64,000 nt of DNA from Ascidiaceihabitans sp034111945 (GTDB lineage: Bacteria > Pseudomonadota > Alphaproteobacteria > Rhodobacterales > Rhodobacteraceae), in the NCBI GenBank assembly GCA_047626725.1, contig JBLHSG010000004.1, positions 62,001 through 126,000 of the forward strand, written 5' to 3'. Position 1 is the first letter of the stretch; every line of letters starts with the position of its first letter. The position numbers were made by a program, and so were the translations under genes. Positions 51,142-58,845 of the stretch are shown in pieces. The notes under the pieces are model-generated. The model made no database searches, had not been told where the DNA came from, and saw nothing but the letters and a program-made list of their open reading frames with translations.

Positions 51142-51480
51142 ATGATTGATTGGGGTCAGGTAAAATCACTTCGAGATGAGGTGGGGCCAGAAGACTTCGA
51201 AGAGGTCGTCGAGCTATTTTTAGAAGAGGTCGAAGAAGTTATCGAACGTCTGAAATGTAATTCTGACACCGCAACACTTGAGGAAGACATGCACTTTCTT
51301 AAGGGCAGCGCGATGAACCTCGGGTTCGAGAAGTTCTCGAAACTATGCCAAGCAGGCGAAAACCTATCCGCAAAAGGCCAAGCAGATGAGCTAGACGTTG
51401 GATCCGTTTTGGACTGCTACGCGTCTTCAAAAATTGTCTTTTTGACAGATTTACCAACCGCGCTGCTACGGGTGAATTAG
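51142..51480 (+). CDS. Histidine phosphotransfer (Hpt) domain protein
   Basis: Small phosphorelay protein, 112 residues, all Hpt domain: acidic N-terminal helices, and the phospho-acceptor His51 in MHFLKGSAMNLGF. CGGAGG lies six bases upstream of the ATG, a very good ribosome site. It is the divergent neighbour of the receiver/PP2C protein, so it may carry phosphate to or from that receiver. A cognate histidine kinase is not in the window. Its stop interlocks with ilvA (TTAG). Confidence 0.85.
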   Translation: MIDWGQVKSLRDEVGPEDFEEVVELFLEEVEEVIERLKCNSDTATLEEDMHFLKGSAMNLGFEKFSKLCQAGENLSAKGQADELDVGSVLDCYASSKIVFLTDLPTALLRVN

Positions 51481-52712
51481 ATTACAAACTGGGTTAGCGT
51501 TTCGTTGTTTGTGATGTCTGTGTAAGCAAATCCGACAGATTCGATTTGTTCAAACATGGTTTCGAAATTTGCAGGGTTCGTCGTCTCAATCCCGATCAAA
51601 ACAGATCCGAAATTTCGTGCCGATTTTTTCATGTACTCAAAGCGGGTAATGTTGTCTTCCGGACCCAAGCTTCCCAAGAAATCTTTTAACGCGCCAGGCC
51701 GTTGTGGCAGGCGTAAAATGAAGTATTTCTTTAGCCCAGAATATCGCTGCGCGCGCTCTTTCACTTCGGGCAAACGTTCAAAATCAAAATTCCCACCAGA
51801 TGCAACGCAGACAACCGTCTTGCCTTTGATCACATCTTGCATCTCGCGCAGCGCCTCGATTGCTAAGGCACCGGCAGGTTCCAAAACGATCCCTTCGACG
51901 TTCAGCATTTCTAGAATCGTCGTGCAAATTCTGTCTTCTGATAGGTTTATGACATTAGCGGGATCAACACCTTTCAACCGTTCAAACGTTCGCATGCCGA
52001 TCTTGGCAACCGCAGCGCCGTCGACAAAATTATCGATTGGCGACACATCAATCGGCGCACCCGCATCCAAAGCCAACGCAAGGCTTTGCGCGCCTTTTGG
52101 CTCAACAAATGTATAGTCGCATTGCGGCCCAAAATAGCTGTATGTACCGGCGGACAAACCACCCCCACCAACTGGCAAAATTATGTGATCGGGCGCACGA
52201 CCCAATTGCGTTTCGATTTCGACGGCAACGCTAGCTTGCCCTTCGATCACATCATCATCATCAAACGGCGACAGAAAATGCGCGCCTTTTTCCGCACTAT
52301 AGCTTTGGGCAGCGCGCAAAGTTTCGTCAAAGTAGTCACCAATCAGCCGGATTTCGACGTGATCACCACCAAATATTCGGGTCTTTTGAATTTTTTGATC
52401 CGGGGTTGTCACAGGCATAAACACGACCCCGCGCACCCCAAAATGCCGGCACATAAACGCCACACCTTGCGCGTGATTTCCGGCACTCGCGCAGACAAAC
52501 GTATCTTGATCCGCGATCACCTTGCGCATGGCATTGAATGCACCGCGCAATTTATAGGATCGCACCGGGCTTAGGTCTTCGCGCTTTAGCCAAATATCGG
52601 CGCCATAGCGTTCCGACAGCAAATCATTTCGCAGCAATGGCGTGGCGGAAAAAACAGTTCGCATCGCCTGTTCAGCCGCGCGCGCTGCTGTTTGGAGTGT
52701 ATCGCGATCCAT
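51477..52712 (-). CDS. ilvA: Threonine ammonia-lyase (threonine dehydratase) IlvA
   Basis: PLP enzyme converting threonine to 2-oxobutyrate for isoleucine synthesis. The 411-residue protein has Lys54 in VRSYKLRGAFNAM (PLP Schiff base), the GGGGLSAG phosphate loop, and a C-terminal ACT-like regulatory domain (FILRLPQRPGALKDFL) typical of the feedback-sensitive form. The start at 52712 has TTAGGA upstream. It is divergent from argG with 132 bases between start codons, in which nothing clear is seen. Confidence 0.92.
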   Translation of the reverse strand: MDRDTLQTAARAAEQAMRTVFSATPLLRNDLLSERYGADIWLKREDLSPVRSYKLRGAFNAMRKVIADQDTFVCASAGNHAQGVAFMCRHFGVRGVVFMPVTTPDQKIQKTRIFGGDHVEIRLIGDYFDETLRAAQSYSAEKGAHFLSPFDDDDVIEGQASVAVEIETQLGRAPDHIILPVGGGGLSAGTYSYFGPQCDYTFVEPKGAQSLALALDAGAPIDVSPIDNFVDGAAVAKIGMRTFERLKGVDPANVINLSEDRICTTILEMLNVEGIVLEPAGALAIEALREMQDVIKGKTVVCVASGGNFDFERLPEVKERAQRYSGLKKYFILRLPQRPGALKDFLGSLGPEDNITRFEYMKKSARNFGSVLIGIETTNPANFETMFEQIESVGFAYTDITNNETLTQFVI

Positions 52713-52844
52713 TTTCAAATCCTAAACCACCTAGATAAAACAGACCTATGCGCCCCTGCTGTGACGGTCAACGCCTCGCCCGTCTTGAACCTGCCCGTAA
52801 AAAGCAGTATCGCCCACGGCGAACCCCACAAAGGAAAGCACACA

Positions 52845-54062
52845 ATGTTCGCGCCCAAGAAAGTCGTACTTGCCTACTCAGGCGGCCTTGATACATCGAT
52901 CATCCTGAAATGGCTGCAAACGGAATACGGCTGCGAAGTTGTGACCTTTACCGCCGATTTGGGCCAAGGCGAAGAACTGGAACCAGCGCGCGCCAAAGCC
53001 GAATTGATGGGTGCATCTTCGATCTATATCGAAGACGTCCGCGAAGAATTCGTGCGCGATTTTGTGTTCCCAATGTTCCGCGCCAACGCGTTGTACGAAG
53101 GTCTGTATCTGCTGGGCACATCTATCGCGCGTCCATTGATTTCAAAACGCCTCGTCGAAATTGCCGAGGCCGAAGGTGCTGACGCAATCGCCCACGGCGC
53201 GACAGGCAAAGGCAACGATCAGGTTCGTTTTGAACTGGCCGCTTATGCGCTAAATCCAGACATCAAAGTTATCGCGCCTTGGCGTGAATGGGATTTGTCC
53301 AGCCGCACCAAACTGATCGATTTCGCGGAAAAAAACCAAATCCCGATCGCAACTGACAAGCGTGGCGAGGCCCCGTTTAGTGTTGATGCAAATCTGTTGC
53401 ACACGTCTTCCGAGGGCAAAGTTCTTGAAGATCCGGCAGTTGAAGCGCCCGAATATGTGTACCAACGCACCGTCAGCCCAGAGGATGCGCCAAACACGCC
53501 CGAACATATCGAGATCGGGTTTGAAAAAGGCGATGCCGTTTCAATTAATGGCGAAGCAATGTCGCCAGCGACTGTTTTGACAAAACTGAACGAACTGGGT
53601 GGCAAGCACGGCATCGGCCGTCTTGATCTGGTCGAAGGGCGTTTTGTTGGCATGAAGTCTCGTGGCATTTACGAAACGCCGGGCGGCACGATTTTGCTAG
53701 AAGCACACCGTGGCATTGAATCGATCACGCTGGATCGCGGCGCAGCACATCTAAAAGACGAGCTGATGCCAAAATATGCCGAGCTTATTTACAACGGCTT
53801 CTGGTTCTCTCCTGAACGCGAAATGTTGCAGGCCATGATCGACAAAAGCCAAGAGCATGTGACCGGAACTGTGCGCCTAAAACTGTACAAAGGTCTGGCG
53901 CGCACTGTTGGTCGTTGGTCTGATCATTCGCTGTATTCCGAAGCACATGTGACGTTCGAAGATGACGCCGGCGCATACGATCAAAAAGACGCCGCTGGCT
54001 TTATCCAGCTAAATGCGTTGCGTTTGAAACTGCTAGCAGCGCGTGATCGTCGCCTTAAGTAA
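52845..54062 (+). CDS. argG: Argininosuccinate synthase ArgG
   Basis: Joins citrulline and aspartate with ATP in arginine synthesis. The 405-residue protein begins MFAPKKVVLAYSGGLDTSIIL with the ATP P-loop, and shows GATGKGNDQVRFE, the APWREWD block and MLQAMIDKSQ. The start at 52845 has AAAGGAAAG upstream; a longer frame starts inside the ilvA coding region and is rejected. Its 3' end overlaps the convergent sulfotransferase by eight bases. Confidence 0.97.
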   Translation: MFAPKKVVLAYSGGLDTSIILKWLQTEYGCEVVTFTADLGQGEELEPARAKAELMGASSIYIEDVREEFVRDFVFPMFRANALYEGLYLLGTSIARPLISKRLVEIAEAEGADAIAHGATGKGNDQVRFELAAYALNPDIKVIAPWREWDLSSRTKLIDFAEKNQIPIATDKRGEAPFSVDANLLHTSSEGKVLEDPAVEAPEYVYQRTVSPEDAPNTPEHIEIGFEKGDAVSINGEAMSPATVLTKLNELGGKHGIGRLDLVEGRFVGMKSRGIYETPGGTILLEAHRGIESITLDRGAAHLKDELMPKYAELIYNGFWFSPEREMLQAMIDKSQEHVTGTVRLKLYKGLARTVGRWSDHSLYSEAHVTFEDDAGAYDQKDAAGFIQLNALRLKLLAARDRRLK

Positions 54063-54783
54063 GTCGTAATTTTAGCGCCGCAAGCCTGTCATAATACGGC
54101 TGGGCTTGCGCCGCGACAGTTGCATATTCAGGCTCTAATATGGGTAATTCAGGCTCTGCATCTGCAAAACCTGTCGATGAATGCACAGCCCCGTACCAGT
54201 GACTGGCCCAAATTCCATCTGCCGCATGGCCCCCTGTTGGCCAGTTCAACATCGATGTATCCCAGGGCACATCAATCGCGTTGCATAGCAATTCCATCAT
54301 ACGCGTCGGGTCATTTCGAATGTCAGCGGAATCGATAACCACGGGAGTTTGACCCAAAGCAACGGCGTGATCGAACAGCTCAACCTGCTGGGAAAACCCT
54401 AGATCTTCTAAACGTGGACCTTCGCGTTTTTTGGCATAGCTCGCGACAACGCGGGCTGGATGCCGGATCAAGAAAACATTAATGACATCCGCCATCCATT
54501 CACGCGGAACGCCGTCAATCATGTGCTGTGTCATGTGTTTTTGGTACTGAACACAGCCATCAACCGGGCCCATTATTTGCGAAACCACGTGGCTAGGATC
54601 ATTGAGTTGATCACCCAAAATTTCATCCCTCATCGGGTGCTGGATACCCGTCATTGCCAGATATGCGGCGTAAAATGGCTCGTCCAAGACAGCACAATCC
54701 GCGCGCGCACCAAAGCTATACATCATTGCAGTCGACAAGTTTCGTGGGCCAGACCACATGGCGATACGTTTGGTGGTTTCCAT
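54055..54783 (-). CDS. Sulfotransferase-family protein (single domain)
   Basis: 242-residue protein with a P-loop-like MWSGPRNLSTAMMYSF (Arg14, Ser17) resembling the 5'-phosphosulfate loop, and FLIRHPARVVASYAKK (Arg107, Ser115) resembling the 3'-phosphate site. The order fits sulfotransferases, but some proteins with this build are annotated only as sulfotransferase-like, and the acceptor is unknown. AGGAGAAGTC precedes the ATG. It is far from the surface-polysaccharide genes and lies beside argG and msrA. Confidence 0.7.
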   Translation of the reverse strand: METTKRIAMWSGPRNLSTAMMYSFGARADCAVLDEPFYAAYLAMTGIQHPMRDEILGDQLNDPSHVVSQIMGPVDGCVQYQKHMTQHMIDGVPREWMADVINVFLIRHPARVVASYAKKREGPRLEDLGFSQQVELFDHAVALGQTPVVIDSADIRNDPTRMMELLCNAIDVPWDTSMLNWPTGGHAADGIWASHWYGAVHSSTGFADAEPELPILEPEYATVAAQAQPYYDRLAALKLRLT

Positions 54784-54925
54784 GACTTCTCCTGTATTTT
54801 CGGTAAGTTATTGCCGATTTTCGAAACTTCCAAGGTGTAACCTGTCTCACTGCTGCGTGATCTCGCGCGCCTGTGACTTGAACAAACGTGCAATCTGCCC
54901 GACAAATTATGAAAAGGAGACTAAA

Positions 54926-55585
54926 ATGACTCTATTTCGCACAGCAAAACCAGTGGCCTTAGCATTCCTGATCGCACTGGGATGGTTCGCGCAATCGACA
55001 ACCTCGCAAGCCGCAGGAACCGAAACGCTCACAGTCGCCGGAGGCTGCTTTTGGTGCGTTGAATCCGATTTCGAAAGCGTCAAAGGCGTTAAAGGCGCGG
55101 TGTCAGGATATGCTGGCGGAAAAGTCGCAAATCCAACGTACAAGCAGGTCGTATCCGGCGGAACTGGACACTACGAAGCCGTGCAAATCACCTTTGATCC
55201 AGGCATTGTTTCGCGTGACGAATTGCTCTCAAAATTTTTCCGCTCGGTTGATCCAACAGATGCAGGTGGCCAATTTTGCGATCGCGGCGCCAGCTATAGC
55301 ACCGCGATTTTTGCCAGCGGATCAGCCCAAAAAGCAGCCGCAGAACAAGCAAAGTCAGAGGCACAATCAGCCCTTGGCAAGAAGGTTGTAACGCCAATTC
55401 TTGGCGCAACTAAATTCTACACAGCAGAGGCGTATCACCAAGATTACTACAAAGGGTCGAAAATCGTGTTGACCCGGTTTGGCCCAAAAACACAGGCCAA
55501 AGCGTACAAAGCATACCGCGATGCCTGTGGTCGTGATCAACGTGTAAAACAGCTTTGGGGAAATGCAGCCGCGTTTCTAGGCTAA
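54926..55585 (+). CDS. msrA: Peptide-methionine (S)-S-oxide reductase MsrA, exported
   Basis: Repairs oxidised methionine. The 219-residue protein has a signal peptide (ALAFLIALGWFAQSTTSQAA, cut near residue 30) and the active-site GGCFWC (Cys41, Cys44), YAGGK, GGTGHYEAVQI and EAYHQDYY. The C-terminal Cys in DACGRDQ may act as the resolving residue. It is periplasmic, so its electron donor must be a membrane system such as a CcdA/DsbD-type protein. AAAAGGAG precedes the ATG. No msrB adjacent. Its stop interlocks with the ribokinase stop in CTAA. Confidence 0.92.
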   Translation: MTLFRTAKPVALAFLIALGWFAQSTTSQAAGTETLTVAGGCFWCVESDFESVKGVKGAVSGYAGGKVANPTYKQVVSGGTGHYEAVQITFDPGIVSRDELLSKFFRSVDPTDAGGQFCDRGASYSTAIFASGSAQKAAAEQAKSEAQSALGKKVVTPILGATKFYTAEAYHQDYYKGSKIVLTRFGPKTQAKAYKAYRDACGRDQRVKQLWGNAAAFLG

Positions 55586-56457
55586 GCCAAGCGCGCGTCC
55601 TGGATCTCTTTTAGGTCCGGAATGACGTCGGATGTGCCGTGGCGTGTGACCATAAGTGCTGCGGCTTGCGTTGCCAAATTGATCGCTTGCGCCATTGGCA
55701 TGCCGCGATCAAGGCCTGCAATCACGTAACCAGTGAACGTATCACCGGCGCCTGTTGTATCGACCGGATCAACCTTTATCGCGTCAAAATCAGTCTCTAA
55801 CTTGGCAGAATTTTGATACCATCGACAACCCTTTGCACCCAAAGTGACAATGACATCAGTCACGTCTAGCATATTTGGCGCAAGACCTGTTGCCTGTTCC
55901 AACTGCGCCGCCTCTACTTCATTCAAGAACAACAAATCCACAAATGACAGCACAGCTTGAACAGCATCACTGTCAAACGGTGCCGCCGCATAGACAACCC
56001 GCAGGCCCAGATCATGCGCCATCTGAGCAGCGTCAGCTTGCCCCGACGTCTCGTTCTGCATCACTAGAATATCGCCCGTGCTGGCCTCTGATAATGCGCG
56101 ACCAATCTGGGATTTTTCAATTTGCGCATTTGCACCGGGCCACAAAACAATCGCATTTTCTGCCGCGTCATCAACGTTAATAATTGCATGACCCGTCGCG
56201 GTATCAAGCTCGACAATATGCGTTGTGTCGACGCCATATTCCAACATCCGCTGCACCGCCCAGCGCCCGTCAGTTCCGACCGCACCAATGTGCCGCACGC
56301 GCGCCGCGCCACGGGCCGCCGCCACTGACATATTCGCGCCTTTGCCGCCTAAACCTTGACTGAAATCAACGGCAGCCAATGTTTCACCGGGTGCCGGTAA
56401 GTGTGGCAATCGGTAAACCATATCGATGTTGATTGAGCCAAGGTTGTAGATCGTCAT
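55582..56457 (-). CDS. PfkB-family sugar kinase (ribokinase-like)
   Basis: 291-residue kinase with the PfkB motif 1 FSQGLGGKGANMSVAAARG and motif 2 DTTGAGDTFTGYVIAGL. It begins YNLGSINIDMVYRLPHLPAPGET, close to ribokinase. The substrate could be ribose, a nucleoside or another sugar; no sugar transporter or rbs gene is adjacent. The ATG shares one base with the maeB stop (TAATG), so translation is coupled to maeB, an unusual pairing. Confidence 0.85.
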   Translation of the reverse strand: MTIYNLGSINIDMVYRLPHLPAPGETLAAVDFSQGLGGKGANMSVAAARGAARVRHIGAVGTDGRWAVQRMLEYGVDTTHIVELDTATGHAIINVDDAAENAIVLWPGANAQIEKSQIGRALSEASTGDILVMQNETSGQADAAQMAHDLGLRVVYAAAPFDSDAVQAVLSFVDLLFLNEVEAAQLEQATGLAPNMLDVTDVIVTLGAKGCRWYQNSAKLETDFDAIKVDPVDTTGAGDTFTGYVIAGLDRGMPMAQAINLATQAAALMVTRHGTSDVIPDLKEIQDARLA

Positions 56458-58712
56458 TAGCCCACCTGACACGCTGCCAAAACGGCCATATTCAGAATGT
56501 CATTCGCAGTCGAGCTGGTCGAACACACTTGGATTGATCCATCGACACCAGACAGGATCGGACCAATCACCGTTGCCCCACCCATTTCCTGCATCAATTT
56601 CACAGAAATACTGGCCGAGTGACGTGCTGGAACAACCAGAATATTCGCAGGTCCGGTCAAACGTGAAAACGGATACTGGCCTTGGGCTTTTTCATTCAGG
56701 GCAACGTCGACTGTCATCTCGCCTTCGTATTCGAAATCAACGCCACGCTGGTCAAGAACCTTAGGCGCAAGATGCATTTTTTCCGCCCGCTCGGACACTG
56801 GGTACCCGAATGTCGAAAAGCTAACAAACGCCACGCGCGGCTCTAGCCCCATATCGCGCGCAACAACGGCGGCGCGTTCAGCAATGTTGGCAAGATCATG
56901 TTCGTCCGGCCATTCGTGCACCAGCGTATCGGCCATAAATACGATCCGACCTTTGTGAAGCAACGCAGTAATCCCCGCCGCGCCATTCGCAGTATCCGCA
57001 TCAAACACGTGATTGATGCGTTCCAAAACATGCGCAGATTTGCGGGTCACGCCAGTTACCAAACCATCGCCATGACCATGCGCCAACATCAATGCGGAAA
57101 ACACGTGACGGTCACGCGCGGCAAGGCGATGAATGTCAGCACGATCAAAACCTTTGCGTTGCAGGCGATCGTATAGGAACGACTTATAAGTCTCTAAATG
57201 GGTAGTATTGGCCGCATTCACAACTTCAAGCTCTCGCACAGCGTCGCCAAGGCCGGCTTCTTCCAGCTTTTCTTTAACGTCTGCTTGGCGCCCGACAACA
57301 AGCGCTTTGCCCAGACCGGACCGCTGATACATCACAGCCGCGCGCAGAACACGAGGATCATCACCTTCGGCAAAAATCATTCGCGCTTGGGCTGAACGTG
57401 CGCGTGTATTTAGGCCATGCAAAATGCTCGCTGTTGGGTCCATTCGCGATTTCAGCGACATCTCGTACGCTTCCATATCGATGATCGGACGGCGGGCGGC
57501 ACCAGTGTCCATACCTGCGCGCGCGACAGCTGGCGGGATACGGTGAATCAGGCGCGGGTCAAACGGCGTTGGGATAATGTAATCGCGACCAAACGTCAGA
57601 TTCTTACCATACGCCAAGGCCACCTCATCAGGCACATCTTCGCGCGCTAGGTTTGCCAACGCGTGGGCACAAGCGATCTTCATTTCGTCGTTGATCGCAC
57701 GCGCGTTGATGTCTAGCGCGCCGCGAAACAGGTAGGGGAAGCCCAAAACGTTGTTCACTTGGTTCGGATAATCGCTTCGCCCAGTGGCGACGATTGCGTC
57801 CATGCGGACTTCGTGCGCTTCTTCGGGTGTGATTTCGGGATCGGGGTTCGCCATCGCAAAGATAACCGGATTATCAGCCATGCTGGCAACCATCGCCGGG
57901 GTCACGGCACCTTTGGCCGACACGCCAAGAAACACGTCGCAGCCTTTCATCGCATCGTCCAATGTGCGCGCTTCGGTTTTTACGGCATGCGCAGATTTCC
58001 ATTGGTTCATACCTTCGCTACGGCCCTGATAAATCACGCCTTTGGTGTCGCACATAATGCAATTGTCGTAACGCGCGCCCATAGATTTAAGCAGTTCAAG
58101 ACAGGCAATGCCCGCAGCACCGGCGCCATTCAGCACGATTTTAACGTCTTCGATCTTTTTATTCGACAGATGTAGCGCATTGATCAAACCGGCCGCACAA
58201 ATAACCGCGGTACCGTGTTGGTCATCGTGAAAGACCGGAATGTCCATTTCCTCTTTCAAACGCTGCTCGATGATAAAGCACTCAGGCGCCTTGATATCCT
58301 CGAGGTTAATGCCGCCAAATGTCGGGCCCATCAGGCGCACAGCCTTGCAAAATTCATCAGGATCTTCGGTGTCGAGTTCGATGTCGATACTGTTTACGTC
58401 AGCAAAGCGTTTGAACAAAACGGCCTTGCCCTCCATGACTGGTTTCGATCCTAATGCGCCCAAATTGCCCAAACCAAGTACCGCGGTACCGTTCGAAATG
58501 ACCGCGACCAAGTTGCCTTTGTTGGTGTAATCATACGCCAGTTCCGGGTTCTCGGCGATCGCGAGACACGGGACAGCAACACCAGGCGAATACGCCAGCG
58601 ACAAATCGCGTTGCGTGTTCATTGGCACAGTCGCCGTTATCTCGAATTTACCGGGCGTCGGCTCGAGGTGAAAGGCGAGCGCGTCTTCATCGGTAACTTT
58701 GGTATTGGACAT
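56457..58712 (-). CDS. maeB: NADP-dependent malic enzyme fused to a phosphotransacetylase-like domain
   Basis: Converts malate to pyruvate and carbon dioxide with NADPH production. The 751-residue protein has an N-terminal malic domain (SYSPGVAVPCLAI, FHDDQHGTA, GAGAAGIACLELL) and a C-terminal phosphotransacetylase-like domain (from about 440; GLVTGVTRKSAHV) that binds acetyl-CoA and regulates the enzyme, as in E. coli MaeB. The start at 58712 has AAAGGG upstream. Ribokinase is coupled at its 3' end. Confidence 0.95.
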   Translation of the reverse strand: MSNTKVTDEDALAFHLEPTPGKFEITATVPMNTQRDLSLAYSPGVAVPCLAIAENPELAYDYTNKGNLVAVISNGTAVLGLGNLGALGSKPVMEGKAVLFKRFADVNSIDIELDTEDPDEFCKAVRLMGPTFGGINLEDIKAPECFIIEQRLKEEMDIPVFHDDQHGTAVICAAGLINALHLSNKKIEDVKIVLNGAGAAGIACLELLKSMGARYDNCIMCDTKGVIYQGRSEGMNQWKSAHAVKTEARTLDDAMKGCDVFLGVSAKGAVTPAMVASMADNPVIFAMANPDPEITPEEAHEVRMDAIVATGRSDYPNQVNNVLGFPYLFRGALDINARAINDEMKIACAHALANLAREDVPDEVALAYGKNLTFGRDYIIPTPFDPRLIHRIPPAVARAGMDTGAARRPIIDMEAYEMSLKSRMDPTASILHGLNTRARSAQARMIFAEGDDPRVLRAAVMYQRSGLGKALVVGRQADVKEKLEEAGLGDAVRELEVVNAANTTHLETYKSFLYDRLQRKGFDRADIHRLAARDRHVFSALMLAHGHGDGLVTGVTRKSAHVLERINHVFDADTANGAAGITALLHKGRIVFMADTLVHEWPDEHDLANIAERAAVVARDMGLEPRVAFVSFSTFGYPVSERAEKMHLAPKVLDQRGVDFEYEGEMTVDVALNEKAQGQYPFSRLTGPANILVVPARHSASISVKLMQEMGGATVIGPILSGVDGSIQVCSTSSTANDILNMAVLAACQVG

Positions 58713-58845
58713 GGCGATATTTTCCCTTTGTGCGTCCAAGCCTCTTAGCTCTTTGTTCACCTTGTCTCAACCGTCATGCGGTTTGTGGGTTTAAGTGCCG
58801 CGCCCCACTTTGTAAGGTTTTATGGAATTTACCGGGGGATATTCC

